A stretch of DNA of 64,000 bases, from contig JBDHRX010000001.1 of the NCBI GenBank assembly GCA_039807785.1, positions 53,524-117,523 on the forward strand, in the 5' to 3' direction. The translations under genes and the position numbers were made by a program. This DNA comes from Zeimonas sp039807785 (GTDB lineage Bacteria; Pseudomonadota; Gammaproteobacteria; Burkholderiales; Burkholderiaceae_E). The notes under the pieces were generated by a model, which had not been told where the DNA came from, ran no database searches, and saw only the letters and a list, made by a program, of their open reading frames with translations. Shown piece after piece: positions 23,239 through 31,980 of this stretch (positions within the stretch are counted from its first letter, which is position 1; each line of letters opens with the position of its first letter).

Positions 23239-24003
23239 CTACAGCTCGAGCACGTCGCCGCGTTCGAGCACCCGCGGCGCGAAGCGCCCCGCCCAGGCCT
23301 CGATCTCCCGGGTGATCGTCTCGCGGTCCGAGGGCTTCAGGTGCGTGATGAGGATCTGCGGCTCGCGCTGCAGCTTGGCCAGTTCCTGGCTCAACTGGAT
23401 CGGGAACAGGTGCTTCGCGGTGACGGCGAGGTCCTGCTCGCGGTTGGAGAAGGCAGTCTCGATGATCAGGTACTTCAGGTTCGGCACGCCGTTGACCTGG
23501 CGCCAGAACTCGTCGTTCGGCCCGGTGTCGCCCGAGAACACCAGGCCGGCCTCGTCGGTGTATACGTGGAACGCGAGCGCCGGCACGGTGTGGCTTGCCG
23601 CGAGGCTGCGCACCCAGCGCCCGCCGACCTCGACCACGCTGCCGATCGACAGCGGCTCGAACACCATCCAGGGGCGCTCGTAGTGGGGAATCTCGGTGAA
23701 GTCGGGCCAGATCACCCAGTTGAAGATATGGGTCTTGAGCGCGGCAATCGTCTCCGGCAGCGCGTGCACGACGATCGGCTTGTCGCGCAGCGCGCCCACC
23801 GAATCGACCAGCAGCGGCAATGCCGCGATGTGGTCGAGATGCGAATGGGTGAGGAAGACGTGGTCGATCGCGGCGAGCTCGTCGATCGTCATGTCCTCGA
23901 CGCCGGTGCCCGCATCGAGCAGGACGTCGTGGTCGACGAGGAACGACGTGGTCCGGGCGCGCGCGCCGATCCCTCCGCTACACCCCAGGACTCGTACCTT
24001 CAT
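23239..24003 (-). CDS. Metallo-beta-lactamase-fold hydrolase, probable 3',5'-cyclic-nucleotide phosphodiesterase
   Basis: 254 residues of the MBL fold: LGCSGGIGARARTTSFLVD at the start, the dinuclear metal motif THSHLDHI (about 75-82), SGDTGPND later and a final THLKPSD histidine. The N-terminal GCSGG and overall layout match class II-type cAMP phosphodiesterase-like MBL proteins. Its gene overlaps the adenylate cyclase stop by 26 nt on the same strand, so a cyclase and its probable antagonist are translated together. That context, rather than sequence alone, is why I favour cAMP as substrate; other MBL activities (ribonuclease Z-like, lactonase) remain possible. Confidence 0.82.
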   Translation of the reverse strand: MKVRVLGCSGGIGARARTTSFLVDHDVLLDAGTGVEDMTIDELAAIDHVFLTHSHLDHIAALPLLVDSVGALRDKPIVVHALPETIAALKTHIFNWVIWPDFTEIPHYERPWMVFEPLSIGSVVEVGGRWVRSLAASHTVPALAFHVYTDEAGLVFSGDTGPNDEFWRQVNGVPNLKYLIIETAFSNREQDLAVTAKHLFPIQLSQELAKLQREPQILITHLKPSDRETITREIEAWAGRFAPRVLERGDVLEL

Positions 24004-25993
24004 GCAAGGCTTCCCTGGCGTTCCTCGGCGTCTGGCCGGCCGCGATCATCGGCAGGGTCGCCGTGCCCTCGCCGGCCGCTTCGCGGACGACGCGGGGAAC
24101 GAACACCCGCACCGACTCGGCGCGTCCGGCGACATTGGCGCGCGCGAGCTCGAAGAACGCATGCTGGCGGCAGCGCTGCACCGTCCCCTCGCCCACGATG
24201 ATCGGAACCTCGTACTGCTTGGTCAAGCCCTCGAAGCGCGACGCGAGGTTCACCGCGTCGCCGATGACGGTATAGGCGCGCCGCAGCTTCGAGCCCATGT
24301 CGCCCACCCGCACCACGCCGGTGTTGATGCCGATGCCCACGGCGAGCGGCGGCAGCCCGCGCGCGCGCAGCATCTCGGACATCCGGCCGACTTCGACCTG
24401 CATCGCCAGCGCCGCCGAGACCGCGTGGTCGGCATGCGCCGGATCCTCGATCGGCGCGCCCCAGAACGCCATGACCGCGTCGCCCATGTACTTGTCGACG
24501 GTCCCGCGATGGGCGTGGATGATGCCGGTCATCCCCGTCAGGAAGGCGTTGATGTATTCGCGCAGCGCCTCGGGCTCCATGGTCTCGGCGATCCGCGTGA
24601 AGCCGCGGATATCCGCGAACAGGATCGTCAGCTCCCGGTTGGCGCTGCGGGCGATGCGGTAGCTGAACGGGTCGCGCGCCATCTGCTCGACCAGTTCCGG
24701 CGCGACGTACTCGCCGAACAGCTCGACCATCGCGCGGCGCGCGCGGCCCTCGGCGAACCAGCCGGCGGTCAGGTTGAACAGCCCGAGCGCCAGCACCGCG
24801 GCCAGCGAAGCCGCCAGCGGCAGGACCAGCCCGAGGTTCGAATACGCGATCGCGTTGATGCCCGCCAGCGTCATGGCGCCCACGACGCTGGCCAGCACGG
24901 CGCCGAGCGCACCCAGCGCCGGCAGCGCGAGCGCGAGCGCACCGGCCACCACCAGGGTCGCGAGCGCACCGATCGCGGGCGCCTCGACCGGCCGCTGCTT
25001 CAGGCGTCCGTCGAGGGCACCCGAGAGCAGCGAGGCGTGGATCTCCACGCCGGGGAAGACCTCGCTCACCGACGTCGCGCGCAGGTCGGTCTGGCCCGGC
25101 GCCGTGGTGCCCACGAGCACGATGCGCCCGCGCAGCAGGCTCGCGTCGACCCGCCCCTCGAGCACGTCGGTGGCGGACAGGTAGCGGAAATGCCCGCCGG
25201 CCGGGCCGCCGCGCCCGACCACCGGCACCATGGCGGTGAAGCCGGCCGACACCGGCAGCTCGACGCGCCCGCGCGCGCCGTCGATCGCGAGGCGGTCGCC
25301 GCGGACGGCGATCGAGCCGTTGCCGAGGTACTCGCGCAGGACCGCGACCGCCAGCGAATCGTAGACCGCCCCGCGGTAGGCAGCGAGCAGCGGCAGGGCA
25401 CGGATCACGCCGTCGGGGTCGAGGCCGCCGCCGAGGAACGGATTGAAGAACCCGGAGCTGCGCGCCGCCCGCTGCAGCTCGCCGAGGTTGGCACCGAAGC
25501 CGTTCGCGTGCGTGACGCGGCCCGCCAGCTCGCCGGCCGCGTCGCCGTCGTACAGCGAAGGGGGCAGCGCGCCGCTGGTTCGCCCCTCGCGGTCGCTGCT
25601 GAAGTAGTAACCGAGCACGATCGGGCGCCCGGCGAGCGCCTGGGCCAGGCGCGCGTCGTCGCCGGTGCCCGCCTGGCGCTCGGCGAACACGACGTCGAAG
25701 CCCACGACCGCCGCGCCGCCCCGGTCGACCAGCGCCTCGGCCAGCGCCGCGATCCGGCCGCGGTCCCACGGCCAGCGGCCCTGCTCGGCCAGGCTCCGCT
25801 CGTCGATGTCGACGATGACGATGCGCTCGTCCAGGGCCGGCGCCAGGAAGCGCTGGCGGCCGTCGTACAGCTCGCGATCCAGCGTGGCCAGCGCGTCGAC
25901 CCGGAACGCGCCCAGGTCGGCGGCCGCGCATGCGACGACGATCACCAGGCCGGCGATGGCCCGCCAGAACCGGGAACGCTGCAGCGCGGACAT
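23978..25993 (-). CDS. CHASE2-domain class III adenylate cyclase
   Basis: 671 residues. TM1 near residues 10-28, then an extracytoplasmic CHASE2 sensor (IVIVDIDERSLAEQGRWPW, about 55-330), two to three TMs (about 335-405) and a C-terminal cyclase domain from about 445. Catalytic features: LFADIRGFT (metal Asp), VDKYMGDAVMAFWG (metal Asp plus the adenine-selecting Lys) and VIGDAVNLASRF (transition-state Asn/Arg). This combination predicts cAMP rather than cGMP. An FHA protein gene ends 24 nt upstream and the phosphodiesterase gene overlaps the end, giving a three-gene unit. The CHASE2 ligand is unknown. Confidence 0.92.
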   Translation of the reverse strand: MSALQRSRFWRAIAGLVIVVACAAADLGAFRVDALATLDRELYDGRQRFLAPALDERIVIVDIDERSLAEQGRWPWDRGRIAALAEALVDRGGAAVVGFDVVFAERQAGTGDDARLAQALAGRPIVLGYYFSSDREGRTSGALPPSLYDGDAAGELAGRVTHANGFGANLGELQRAARSSGFFNPFLGGGLDPDGVIRALPLLAAYRGAVYDSLAVAVLREYLGNGSIAVRGDRLAIDGARGRVELPVSAGFTAMVPVVGRGGPAGGHFRYLSATDVLEGRVDASLLRGRIVLVGTTAPGQTDLRATSVSEVFPGVEIHASLLSGALDGRLKQRPVEAPAIGALATLVVAGALALALPALGALGAVLASVVGAMTLAGINAIAYSNLGLVLPLAASLAAVLALGLFNLTAGWFAEGRARRAMVELFGEYVAPELVEQMARDPFSYRIARSANRELTILFADIRGFTRIAETMEPEALREYINAFLTGMTGIIHAHRGTVDKYMGDAVMAFWGAPIEDPAHADHAVSAALAMQVEVGRMSEMLRARGLPPLAVGIGINTGVVRVGDMGSKLRRAYTVIGDAVNLASRFEGLTKQYEVPIIVGEGTVQRCRQHAFFELARANVAGRAESVRVFVPRVVREAAGEGTATLPMIAAGQTPRNAREALHEGTSPGV

Positions 25994-26017
25994 CGCGGAT
26001 CCGTCGCGGCCGGCCGT

Positions 26018-26656
26018 TCAGCCGCCGAGCCGGAAGCGCAGCATCACGCCGGCCAGCTCGATCAGGTCGCCGTCGGCGACGGGCTGCGCGGTCAGGCCGA
26101 TCTCCTCGCCGTTCACCTGCGGGAACGTCAGGCCCTCGAGGTGGGTGATGAAGAACAGGCCCTTGCGGCGGGAGATCACCGCCACCTGCTCGGCATGGCC
26201 GGCCAGCCGCGTGATCGCCCGGTCGATGCATTGCGACGTGCCCGCCAGGGGCCCGCTGAGGAAGTCGACGAACCCGGTCGGCGGACGCGCCTCGGGCCGC
26301 GCCGCCTCGGCGAGCATCGCCCGGTCGAGCACGTAGCGCAGGCGATAGATGCCGATGTCGATCACGTCTCCGTCGCAGAGCACCCGCTGCTTGACGAGCA
26401 TGCCGTTGACCAGGGTGCCGTTGCGGCTGTCGAGGTCATGCACCACGCTCTCGGTGCCGCGCGTGCGCACCAGCGCGTGCTCGCCGCTCACGGTGAGGTC
26501 GTCCAGCGGGATGTCGTTGTAGGGGCGCCGGCCGATGGTGAGGCATTCCTTGAGCACCGGGACGATGCGCAGCGGCGACTGGCCGCTGCTCACGAGCAGG
26601 CGGATCGCCACCGCGGTTTCACGGTCCTGCATTCCCGGATGTTCGGCATCGGCCAT
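26018..26656 (-). CDS. FHA-domain protein
   Basis: 212 residues with an N-terminal forkhead-associated domain that binds phosphothreonine peptides: LTIGRRPYNDIPLDDLTVSG, SGEHALV, then HDLDSRNGTLVNGMLV; the conserved GR, SxxH and NG residues are all present (about 38-90). A second beta-rich half (FFITHLEGLTFPQVNGEEIG ... LRFRLGG) looks like a diverged FHA repeat without the SxxH. It is soluble, with no signal peptide. The gene precedes the cyclase by 24 nt on the same strand and may recruit or gate it, but no Ser/Thr kinase is encoded nearby. Confidence 0.88.
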   Translation of the reverse strand: MADAEHPGMQDRETAVAIRLLVSSGQSPLRIVPVLKECLTIGRRPYNDIPLDDLTVSGEHALVRTRGTESVVHDLDSRNGTLVNGMLVKQRVLCDGDVIDIGIYRLRYVLDRAMLAEAARPEARPPTGFVDFLSGPLAGTSQCIDRAITRLAGHAEQVAVISRRKGLFFITHLEGLTFPQVNGEEIGLTAQPVADGDLIELAGVMLRFRLGG

Positions 26657-26791
26657 GCGCAGCAGGCTACCGTCGGCCGAAATTCCCCCCGAGGAACTAT
26701 TTCATGAACGGCCGGTCGGCTCGGTCGGACGGCGAAGCGGCCGATGCGCCGCCGCATCGCTCGACGGCGCACCGGTCGCGGCCGGTCCGTG

Positions 26792-27508
26792 TCACTCGGT
26801 CCGGGCCACCGTGCGGCGCGCGCCCAGCATCCTGCCGACGAGCACCACCAGCAGGGCGCCGGCGATCGCCGCGGCATAGCGCACGGTCGCCTCGGGCTCG
26901 CCGAAGGTCTGGACCGCGACGACGTCCGAGACCATCATGCCGCCCGCGATCCAGCCGAGCAGCGCGCCGCCCAGCGTGATGACGATCGGGAAGCGCTCGA
27001 GCAGCTTCAGCACCAGGGTGCTGCCCCAGACGATCAGCGGGATGCTGACGATCAGGCCGAAGATCACGAGGCCCATCTGGTGGTCGGGATCGGCCTGCTG
27101 GGCCGCGCCGGCGATCGCGATCACGTTGTCGACGCTCATCACCAGGTCGGCGACGATGATCGTCTTGATCGCCGCCAGCAGCGTCGCGCCGCCGGTCACG
27201 TTGCCGTGCTCGTCCTCGTCGGGCGGCATCAGCAGCTTGATCCCGATCCAGATCAGCAGCGCCCCGCCGACCAGCTTCAGGAACGGGACCTTGAGCAGGG
27301 TCACCGCGAACGCGATGAGGATCACCCGCAGGACGATCGCGCCGGCGGTTCCCCAGATGATGCCCTTCATCCGCTGGTGCTTCGGGAGGTTGCGGCAGGC
27401 CAGCGCGATGACCACCGCGTTGTCCCCGCCCAGCAGGATGTCGATGAGGATGATCTGAAGGACCGCTCCCCAGTGCATCGTCGTCAGGAACTCGATCATC
27501 GCGTCCAT
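26792..27508 (-). CDS. TerC-family integral membrane protein
   Basis: 238 residues with about seven TM helices. The paired acidic membrane motifs ILLGGDNAVVIALACR and ADLVMSVDNVIAIAG are the TerC hallmark and form a metal-ion pathway. Some relatives export Mn2+ and load metal into exoenzymes; others accompany tellurite resistance. The hydrophilic loop PPDEDEHGNVTGG separates the two halves. It begins 12 nt after the sucD stop, so it is probably read from the sucCD transcript. No yybP-ykoY Mn riboswitch is visible, as there is no leader. Confidence 0.88.
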   Translation of the reverse strand: MDAMIEFLTTMHWGAVLQIILIDILLGGDNAVVIALACRNLPKHQRMKGIIWGTAGAIVLRVILIAFAVTLLKVPFLKLVGGALLIWIGIKLLMPPDEDEHGNVTGGATLLAAIKTIIVADLVMSVDNVIAIAGAAQQADPDHQMGLVIFGLIVSIPLIVWGSTLVLKLLERFPIVITLGGALLGWIAGGMMVSDVVAVQTFGEPEATVRYAAAIAGALLVVLVGRMLGARRTVARTE

Positions 27509-27520
27509 CGCCGGGTATCC

Positions 27521-28402
27521 CTAAAGCACGCTCTTCAACAGCCGGCCCATCTCGGACGGATCCTTCGTCACCCGGATGCCGCAGGCCTCCATGACCGCCA
27601 GCTTCTCCTGGGCGGTCCCCTTGCCGCCGGAAATGATGGCGCCGGCGTGGCCCATCCGCTTGCCCGGTGGTGCGGTGACGCCGGCGATGAAGCCCACGAC
27701 GGGTTTCTTCATGTTCGCCTTGACCCACTCGGCGGCGGTCTCCTCGTCGGAACCGCCGATCTCGCCGATCATCACCACCGCATCGGTATCGGGGTCGTCG
27801 TTGAACTTACGCAGGATGTCGATGTGCTTCAACCCGTTGACCGGGTCGCCGCCGATGCCGACGGCGCTCGACTGGCCGAGGCCCAGCGCGGTCAGCTGCG
27901 CGACCGCCTCGTAGGTGAGGGTGCCCGAGCGCGACACCACGCCGATGCGCCCCTTGCGATGGATGTGCCCCGGCATGATGCCGATCTTCAGCTCGTCCGG
28001 CGTGATGACCCCCGGGCAATTCGGGCCGAGCAGCAGCGTCTTGCGATGCTCGCGGCGCATGCGGTCGCGCACGACGATCATGTCGCGCACCGGGATCCCT
28101 TCGGTGATGCAGATCACCAAGTCGAGATCGGCCTCGACCGCCTCCCAGATCGCGGCGGCCGCCCCGGCGGGCGGCACGTAGACCACCGATACCGTGGCGC
28201 CGGTCTGCTCGCGCGCTTCCTTCACGCCGGCGAAGATGGGGATTCCCTCGAAGTCCTCGCCGGCCTTCTTCGGGTTGACGCCGGCGACGAACGCGGCCCG
28301 GCCGTTCGCGTACTCGCGGCACATGCGGGTATGGAACTGCCCCGTCTTGCCGGTGATCCCCTGGGTGATGACCTTGGTGTCCTTGTTGATCAGGATCGAC
28401 AT
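27521..28402 (-). CDS. sucD: Succinyl-CoA synthetase, alpha subunit
   Basis: TCA-cycle enzyme that makes ATP or GTP from succinyl-CoA. The 293-residue alpha subunit has the CoA-binding start INKDTKVITQGITGKTGQFH, the LLGPNCPGVI loop, and the phospho-histidine in GHAGAIISGGKGTA. Length and motifs are fully typical. The gene follows sucC by 16 nt. Confidence 0.96.
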   Translation of the reverse strand: MSILINKDTKVITQGITGKTGQFHTRMCREYANGRAAFVAGVNPKKAGEDFEGIPIFAGVKEAREQTGATVSVVYVPPAGAAAAIWEAVEADLDLVICITEGIPVRDMIVVRDRMRREHRKTLLLGPNCPGVITPDELKIGIMPGHIHRKGRIGVVSRSGTLTYEAVAQLTALGLGQSSAVGIGGDPVNGLKHIDILRKFNDDPDTDAVVMIGEIGGSDEETAAEWVKANMKKPVVGFIAGVTAPPGKRMGHAGAIISGGKGTAQEKLAVMEACGIRVTKDPSEMGRLLKSVL

Positions 28403-28418
28403 GCTCTGTGACTCCGTT

Positions 28419-29579
28419 TCAGCGAGCGGCCGCGACGACCCGCTGCGCCGCTTCGGCCATCGTCTCGGCCGAGATGATCGGCAGGGCCGACTCGGCCAGC
28501 ATCTTGCGCCCGAGTTCCTCGTTCGTGCCTTTCATCCGCACCACCAGCGGTACCTTCAGCCCCACCGCCCGGCTCGCCGCGATCACGCCCTCGGCGATGA
28601 CGTCGCAGCGCATGATGCCGCCGAAGATGTTGACCAGGATCGCCTTCAGGTTCGGGTTGCGCAGCATGATCTTGAACGCCTCGGTGACCTTCTCGGTGGT
28701 CGCGCCGCCGCCCACGTCGAGGAAGTTCGCCGGTTCGCCGCCGAACAGCTTGATCGTGTCCATCGTGGCCATCGCCAGCCCGGCGCCATTGACCAGGCAG
28801 CCGATGTTGCCGTCGAGCTGGATGTAGGCCAGGTCGAACTTCGATGCCTCGATCTCGGCCGGGTCTTCCTCGTCGAGATCGCGCAGCTCGACGAGCTCGG
28901 GATGGCGGTACAGCGCGTTCGCGTCGAAGTTGAGCTTCGCGTCGAGCGCGATCACCTTGCCGTCGCCGGTGAGGATCAGCGGGTTGATCTCGGCGAGCGA
29001 CGCATCGGTCTCCCAGAACGCCCGGTACAGGCCCTGCAGGACGGTGCGCGCCTGCGGCAGGCTGGCCTCCGGAATCCCGATCTTGCGCCCCACGTCGTCG
29101 CACTCGGCATCGCCGAGGCCGGCGGCGGGATCGATGAAGACCTTGTGGATCTTCTCCGGCGTCTTCGCGGCGACCTCCTCGATGTCCATGCCGCCCTCGC
29201 TCGACGCCATCAGGCAGACGCGCTGGGTCACGCGGTCGACGACCATGCCGACATAGAGCTCCTTGCGGATGTCGGCGCCCTCCTCGATCAGCAGCCGGCG
29301 CACTTTCTGACCCTCGGGCCCCGTCTGGTGCGTCTTCAGCTGCATCCCCAGGATCTCGCCCGCGAGCGTGCGCACCTCGTCGACCGAGCGCGCGAGCTTC
29401 ACGCCGCCGCCCTTGCCCCGGCCGCCCGCGTGGATCTGCGCCTTCACGACCCAGACCGGCCCGCCCAGGGTCTCGGCCGCCTTCACCGCCTCCCCGGCCG
29501 AGAAGCACGGGATGCCGCGCGGCACGGCGACGCCGTATTTCTTCAGGATCTCCTTGCCCTGGTACTCATGGATCTTCAC
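28419..29579 (-). CDS. sucC: Succinyl-CoA synthetase (ADP-forming), beta subunit
   Basis: 386-residue ATP-grasp subunit carrying the nucleotide site. It begins KIHEYQGKEILKKYGV and contains KAQIHAGGRGKGGGVKLA, EINPLILT and DVGGGATTEKV and NIFGGIMRCD. The start is GTG at 29577-29579, preceded by GAGGAAC; this is the only start compatible with the conserved N-terminus. The GTG overlaps the stop of the upstream DUF2889 gene as GTGA, so translation of the two is probably coupled. Confidence 0.96.
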   Translation of the reverse strand: MKIHEYQGKEILKKYGVAVPRGIPCFSAGEAVKAAETLGGPVWVVKAQIHAGGRGKGGGVKLARSVDEVRTLAGEILGMQLKTHQTGPEGQKVRRLLIEEGADIRKELYVGMVVDRVTQRVCLMASSEGGMDIEEVAAKTPEKIHKVFIDPAAGLGDAECDDVGRKIGIPEASLPQARTVLQGLYRAFWETDASLAEINPLILTGDGKVIALDAKLNFDANALYRHPELVELRDLDEEDPAEIEASKFDLAYIQLDGNIGCLVNGAGLAMATMDTIKLFGGEPANFLDVGGGATTEKVTEAFKIMLRNPNLKAILVNIFGGIMRCDVIAEGVIAASRAVGLKVPLVVRMKGTNEELGRKMLAESALPIISAETMAEAAQRVVAAAR

Positions 29580-30199
29580 GATCGTTCCTCTGTCGAGACA
29601 CGGGAATTCTGGACCTGCGCGGACGCGGATCCGGGCGCGGGCCCGGGTCGGTGCCAGATCGGGAAATGCTGCCGGACCACCGGCCCGTCGCTGCGCCATG
29701 CATGGCAGCGATCGAGCGTGAACGGACGCTGCGGCGCGCCGTTGCGGTCGTCCTCGAGATATTGCTGCCAGCGCTCGTCGGCCATGGCCTGGATCGCCGC
29801 GGTGGGAAGCAGTTGCGCCAGCTCGTTCAGGTGCGTGCAGCCGGCGACGCCGCCCAGCCGCTCGGCAATCCCGGCCCGGAACCCGCGCAGCAGGTTCAGG
29901 CCGACCAAGCGCCGGTAGTCGGCGCTGATCTGGTCGCACACGCCCCGGTACGGCACCGACTCGGAGACCGCGACCGCGCCCAGCACCTCGCCCTGGGCGT
30001 CGAATGTGAGCCGCAGGCGCATCAGGTGCACCGGCTCGCCCCCGGGGCGCACGCCGCTCGCCAGCGTCATGTCGCGCGGCTTCACATCGACGAGTTCGGC
30101 CTCGAGGTCCCAGGCGCCGTCGGTGCGGCGAAAGGCGTCGATACGCACCGATCGCGTATGCATCGGCGTACGTGGGCAATCGGGCGCGGGCAGGGGCAT
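29576..30199 (-). CDS. DUF2889-domain protein
   Basis: 207-residue soluble protein of the DUF2889 family, function unknown. The N-terminus MPLPAPDCPRTPMHTRSVRI and the YRGVCDQISADYRRLVGLNL and GCTHLNELAQLLPTAAIQAM blocks are typical of the family; the GCTHL motif has a conserved Cys and His. A shorter start at 30163 exists, but the longer one fits relatives. It runs into sucC through a GTGA overlap, an arrangement that suggests a link to succinyl-CoA synthetase expression but says nothing about its biochemistry. Confidence 0.85.
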   Translation of the reverse strand: MPLPAPDCPRTPMHTRSVRIDAFRRTDGAWDLEAELVDVKPRDMTLASGVRPGGEPVHLMRLRLTFDAQGEVLGAVAVSESVPYRGVCDQISADYRRLVGLNLLRGFRAGIAERLGGVAGCTHLNELAQLLPTAAIQAMADERWQQYLEDDRNGAPQRPFTLDRCHAWRSDGPVVRQHFPIWHRPGPAPGSASAQVQNSRVSTEERS

Positions 30200-30352
30200 G
30201 CTTGCGGGATGGGCTCGGCGAGTCCGGCCAACACGGCCACAGGCGGAAAGCGTTGGAGTTTAACACGCACCCCCAGGGCGATTCCGGGGCGCGGCACCCG
30301 CGAATTCCGGGAACCGGGACATGGCGCCGGAGCATTCAGCCCGGCGGAGAAT

Positions 30353-30856
30353 TCAGTCCTCGTCGTCCGCCGCGCGCAGCACGCGACGCACCGTCTCGGC
30401 GGAGAATCCCCGCGCCAGCAGGAAGCGGGTCTGGCGCGCGCGCTCGGCGAGCGTCTCGGGCAGTGCGCCGAAGCGGCGCTCGCGAACGGCGCCGGCGCGT
30501 GCGAACTCGGTATCGGCCAGCGCCGCGACATGCGCCTGGATCAGGCCTTCGTCGAGGCCATGCCGGCGCATCTCGTGGCGGATGGTCGCGCTGCCGTGGC
30601 GCCCGGCGCGGCGATGCACCAGGGATTCGGCGAACCGCTCCTCGGAGAGCAATCGCGCCGCCGCGAGATCGTCGAGCAGCGCCTCGATCTCTCCGGCGTG
30701 CTCCGCGTGCGGCGCGAGCTTGCGCGCGAGTTCGGAGCGACTGTGCTCGCGACGGGCCAGCAGGCGCAGCGCCCGTGCCCTCAGCGACGGCCCCGGAGGG
30801 CGCGGCGCATCGGCATCGCGGGGCGCGCCGCGCCCCGCGCGCGGCGGCGGCTTCAG
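30353..30856 (-). CDS. recX: RecA regulator RecX, apparently with a CTG start
   Basis: The frame encodes a RecX: SLRARALRLLARREHSRSEL, then RLLSEERFAESLVHRRAGR and ETLAERARQTRFLLARGFS. RecX caps RecA filaments and inhibits RecA. The conserved core extends well upstream of the first ATG, GTG or TTG (a TTG at 30650-30652, which would give only 99 residues and lose the first helical repeat). The best candidate start is CTG at 30854-30856. It overlaps the recA stop as CTGA and has GAGG 7 nt upstream, giving 167 residues against a usual 150. The start is therefore inferred; the coding frame itself is clear. Confidence 0.75.
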   Translation of the reverse strand: MKPPPRAGRGAPRDADAPRPPGPSLRARALRLLARREHSRSELARKLAPHAEHAGEIEALLDDLAAARLLSEERFAESLVHRRAGRHGSATIRHEMRRHGLDEGLIQAHVAALADTEFARAGAVRERRFGALPETLAERARQTRFLLARGFSAETVRRVLRAADDED

Positions 30857-31911
30857 GCGGCAGCCTCGTCGGGCGTCGTACCCCGGGCAGCCACCCCGAA
30901 GTGCGCACGGACCTTGTTCTCGATCTCGAGCGCGAGCTCGGGATGCTCACGCAGGAACTCGCGCGCATTGTCCTTGCCCTGGCCCACGCGCTCGCCGCCA
31001 TAGCTGTACCAGGCACCGCTCTTCTCGACGACGTTGCAGGAGGCACCCAGATCGAGGATCTCGCCCTCGCGCGACGTACCTTCGCCGTAGAGGATGTCGA
31101 ACTCGGCCGTCTTGAACGGCGGGGCGACCTTGTTCTTGACCACCTTCACCCGGGTCTCGCTGCCGATGACCTCGTCGCCCTTCTTGATCGACCCGGTGCG
31201 GCGGATGTCGAGTCGCACCGAGGCGTAGAACTTCAGCGCGTTGCCGCCGGTGGTCGTTTCCGGGTTGCCGAACATGACGCCGATCTTCATGCGGATCTGG
31301 TTGATGAAGATGACCATCGTGTTGGTCCGGCTGATCGTTCCGGTGAGCTTGCGCAACGCCTGCGACATCAGCCGCGCATGCAGGCCGGGCAGCGAATCGC
31401 CCATCTCGCCCTCGATCTCGGCCTTCGGCGTGAGCGCGGCGACCGAGTCGACGACGATCAGGTCGACCGAGCCGGAGCGGACCAGCGCATCGGTGATCTC
31501 GAGGGCCTGCTCGCCGGTATCGGGCTGCGAGACCAGCAGGTTCTCGAGATCGACGCCGAGCTTGGCCGCGTACTGGACGTCGAGCGCATGCTCGGCGTCG
31601 ATGAACGCGCAGGTGCCGCCCAGCTTCTGCATCTCGGCGATGACCTGCAGCGTCAGCGTGGTCTTGCCCGAGGATTCGGGGCCGTAGATCTCGACGACGC
31701 GCCCGCGCGGCAACCCGCCCACGCCCAGCGCGATGTCGAGCCCGAGGGAACCGGTGGAGACGACCTGGATGTCGCGCGTCACGTCGGCATCGGAGAGCTT
31801 CATGACGGAGCCCTTGCCGAACTGCTTCTCGATCTGGGCGAGCGCCGCGGACAGGGCCTTGGCGCGTTCGGTCTTGGATTTTGCGTCGTCCATCTTGATC
31901 ACTTTGTCCAT
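30853..31911 (-). CDS. recA: Recombinase A
   Basis: ATP-dependent strand-exchange protein and co-protease for LexA. 352 residues: AALAQIEKQFGKGSVMKL, the Walker A GPESSGKTTL, LIVVDSVAALTPKAEIEGEM (in parts) with loop L1, and TGGNALKFYASVRLDIRR for loop L2/MAW. The C-terminus ends TTPDEAAA. AAGG precedes the start. A LexA box and a sigma-70 promoter lie directly upstream. recX follows with overlapping codons. Confidence 0.97.
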   Translation of the reverse strand: MDKVIKMDDAKSKTERAKALSAALAQIEKQFGKGSVMKLSDADVTRDIQVVSTGSLGLDIALGVGGLPRGRVVEIYGPESSGKTTLTLQVIAEMQKLGGTCAFIDAEHALDVQYAAKLGVDLENLLVSQPDTGEQALEITDALVRSGSVDLIVVDSVAALTPKAEIEGEMGDSLPGLHARLMSQALRKLTGTISRTNTMVIFINQIRMKIGVMFGNPETTTGGNALKFYASVRLDIRRTGSIKKGDEVIGSETRVKVVKNKVAPPFKTAEFDILYGEGTSREGEILDLGASCNVVEKSGAWYSYGGERVGQGKDNAREFLREHPELALEIENKVRAHFGVAARGTTPDEAAA

Positions 31912-31947
31912 GGCTGGCCTTGTCCGGTGGCGAGGAAATCGAGCCGG

Positions 31948-31980
31948 ATTATGGCACAGGAATACTGTATAAACAATCAG
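31948..31980 (-). promoter_or_regulatory. recA promoter with LexA (SOS) box
   Basis: On the minus strand TTGTTT (31976-31971) and CATAAT (31953-31948) are spaced by 17 nt, a good sigma-70 promoter. Overlapping the -35 is CTG-N10-CAG at 31965-31980, the gammaproteobacterial/betaproteobacterial LexA operator form. LexA bound here would block polymerase. The box also overlaps the last codon and stop of pncC. Confidence 0.88.

Noticed and set aside
23050..26707. Long plus-strand open frames across the cyclase operon
   Set aside because: Low-complexity Arg/Pro/His-rich translations opposite to clearly conserved proteins; shadows.
30353..30652. A 99-residue RecX starting at TTG
   Set aside because: It would drop conserved RecX sequence that continues in frame upstream; a start near recA's stop is more likely.
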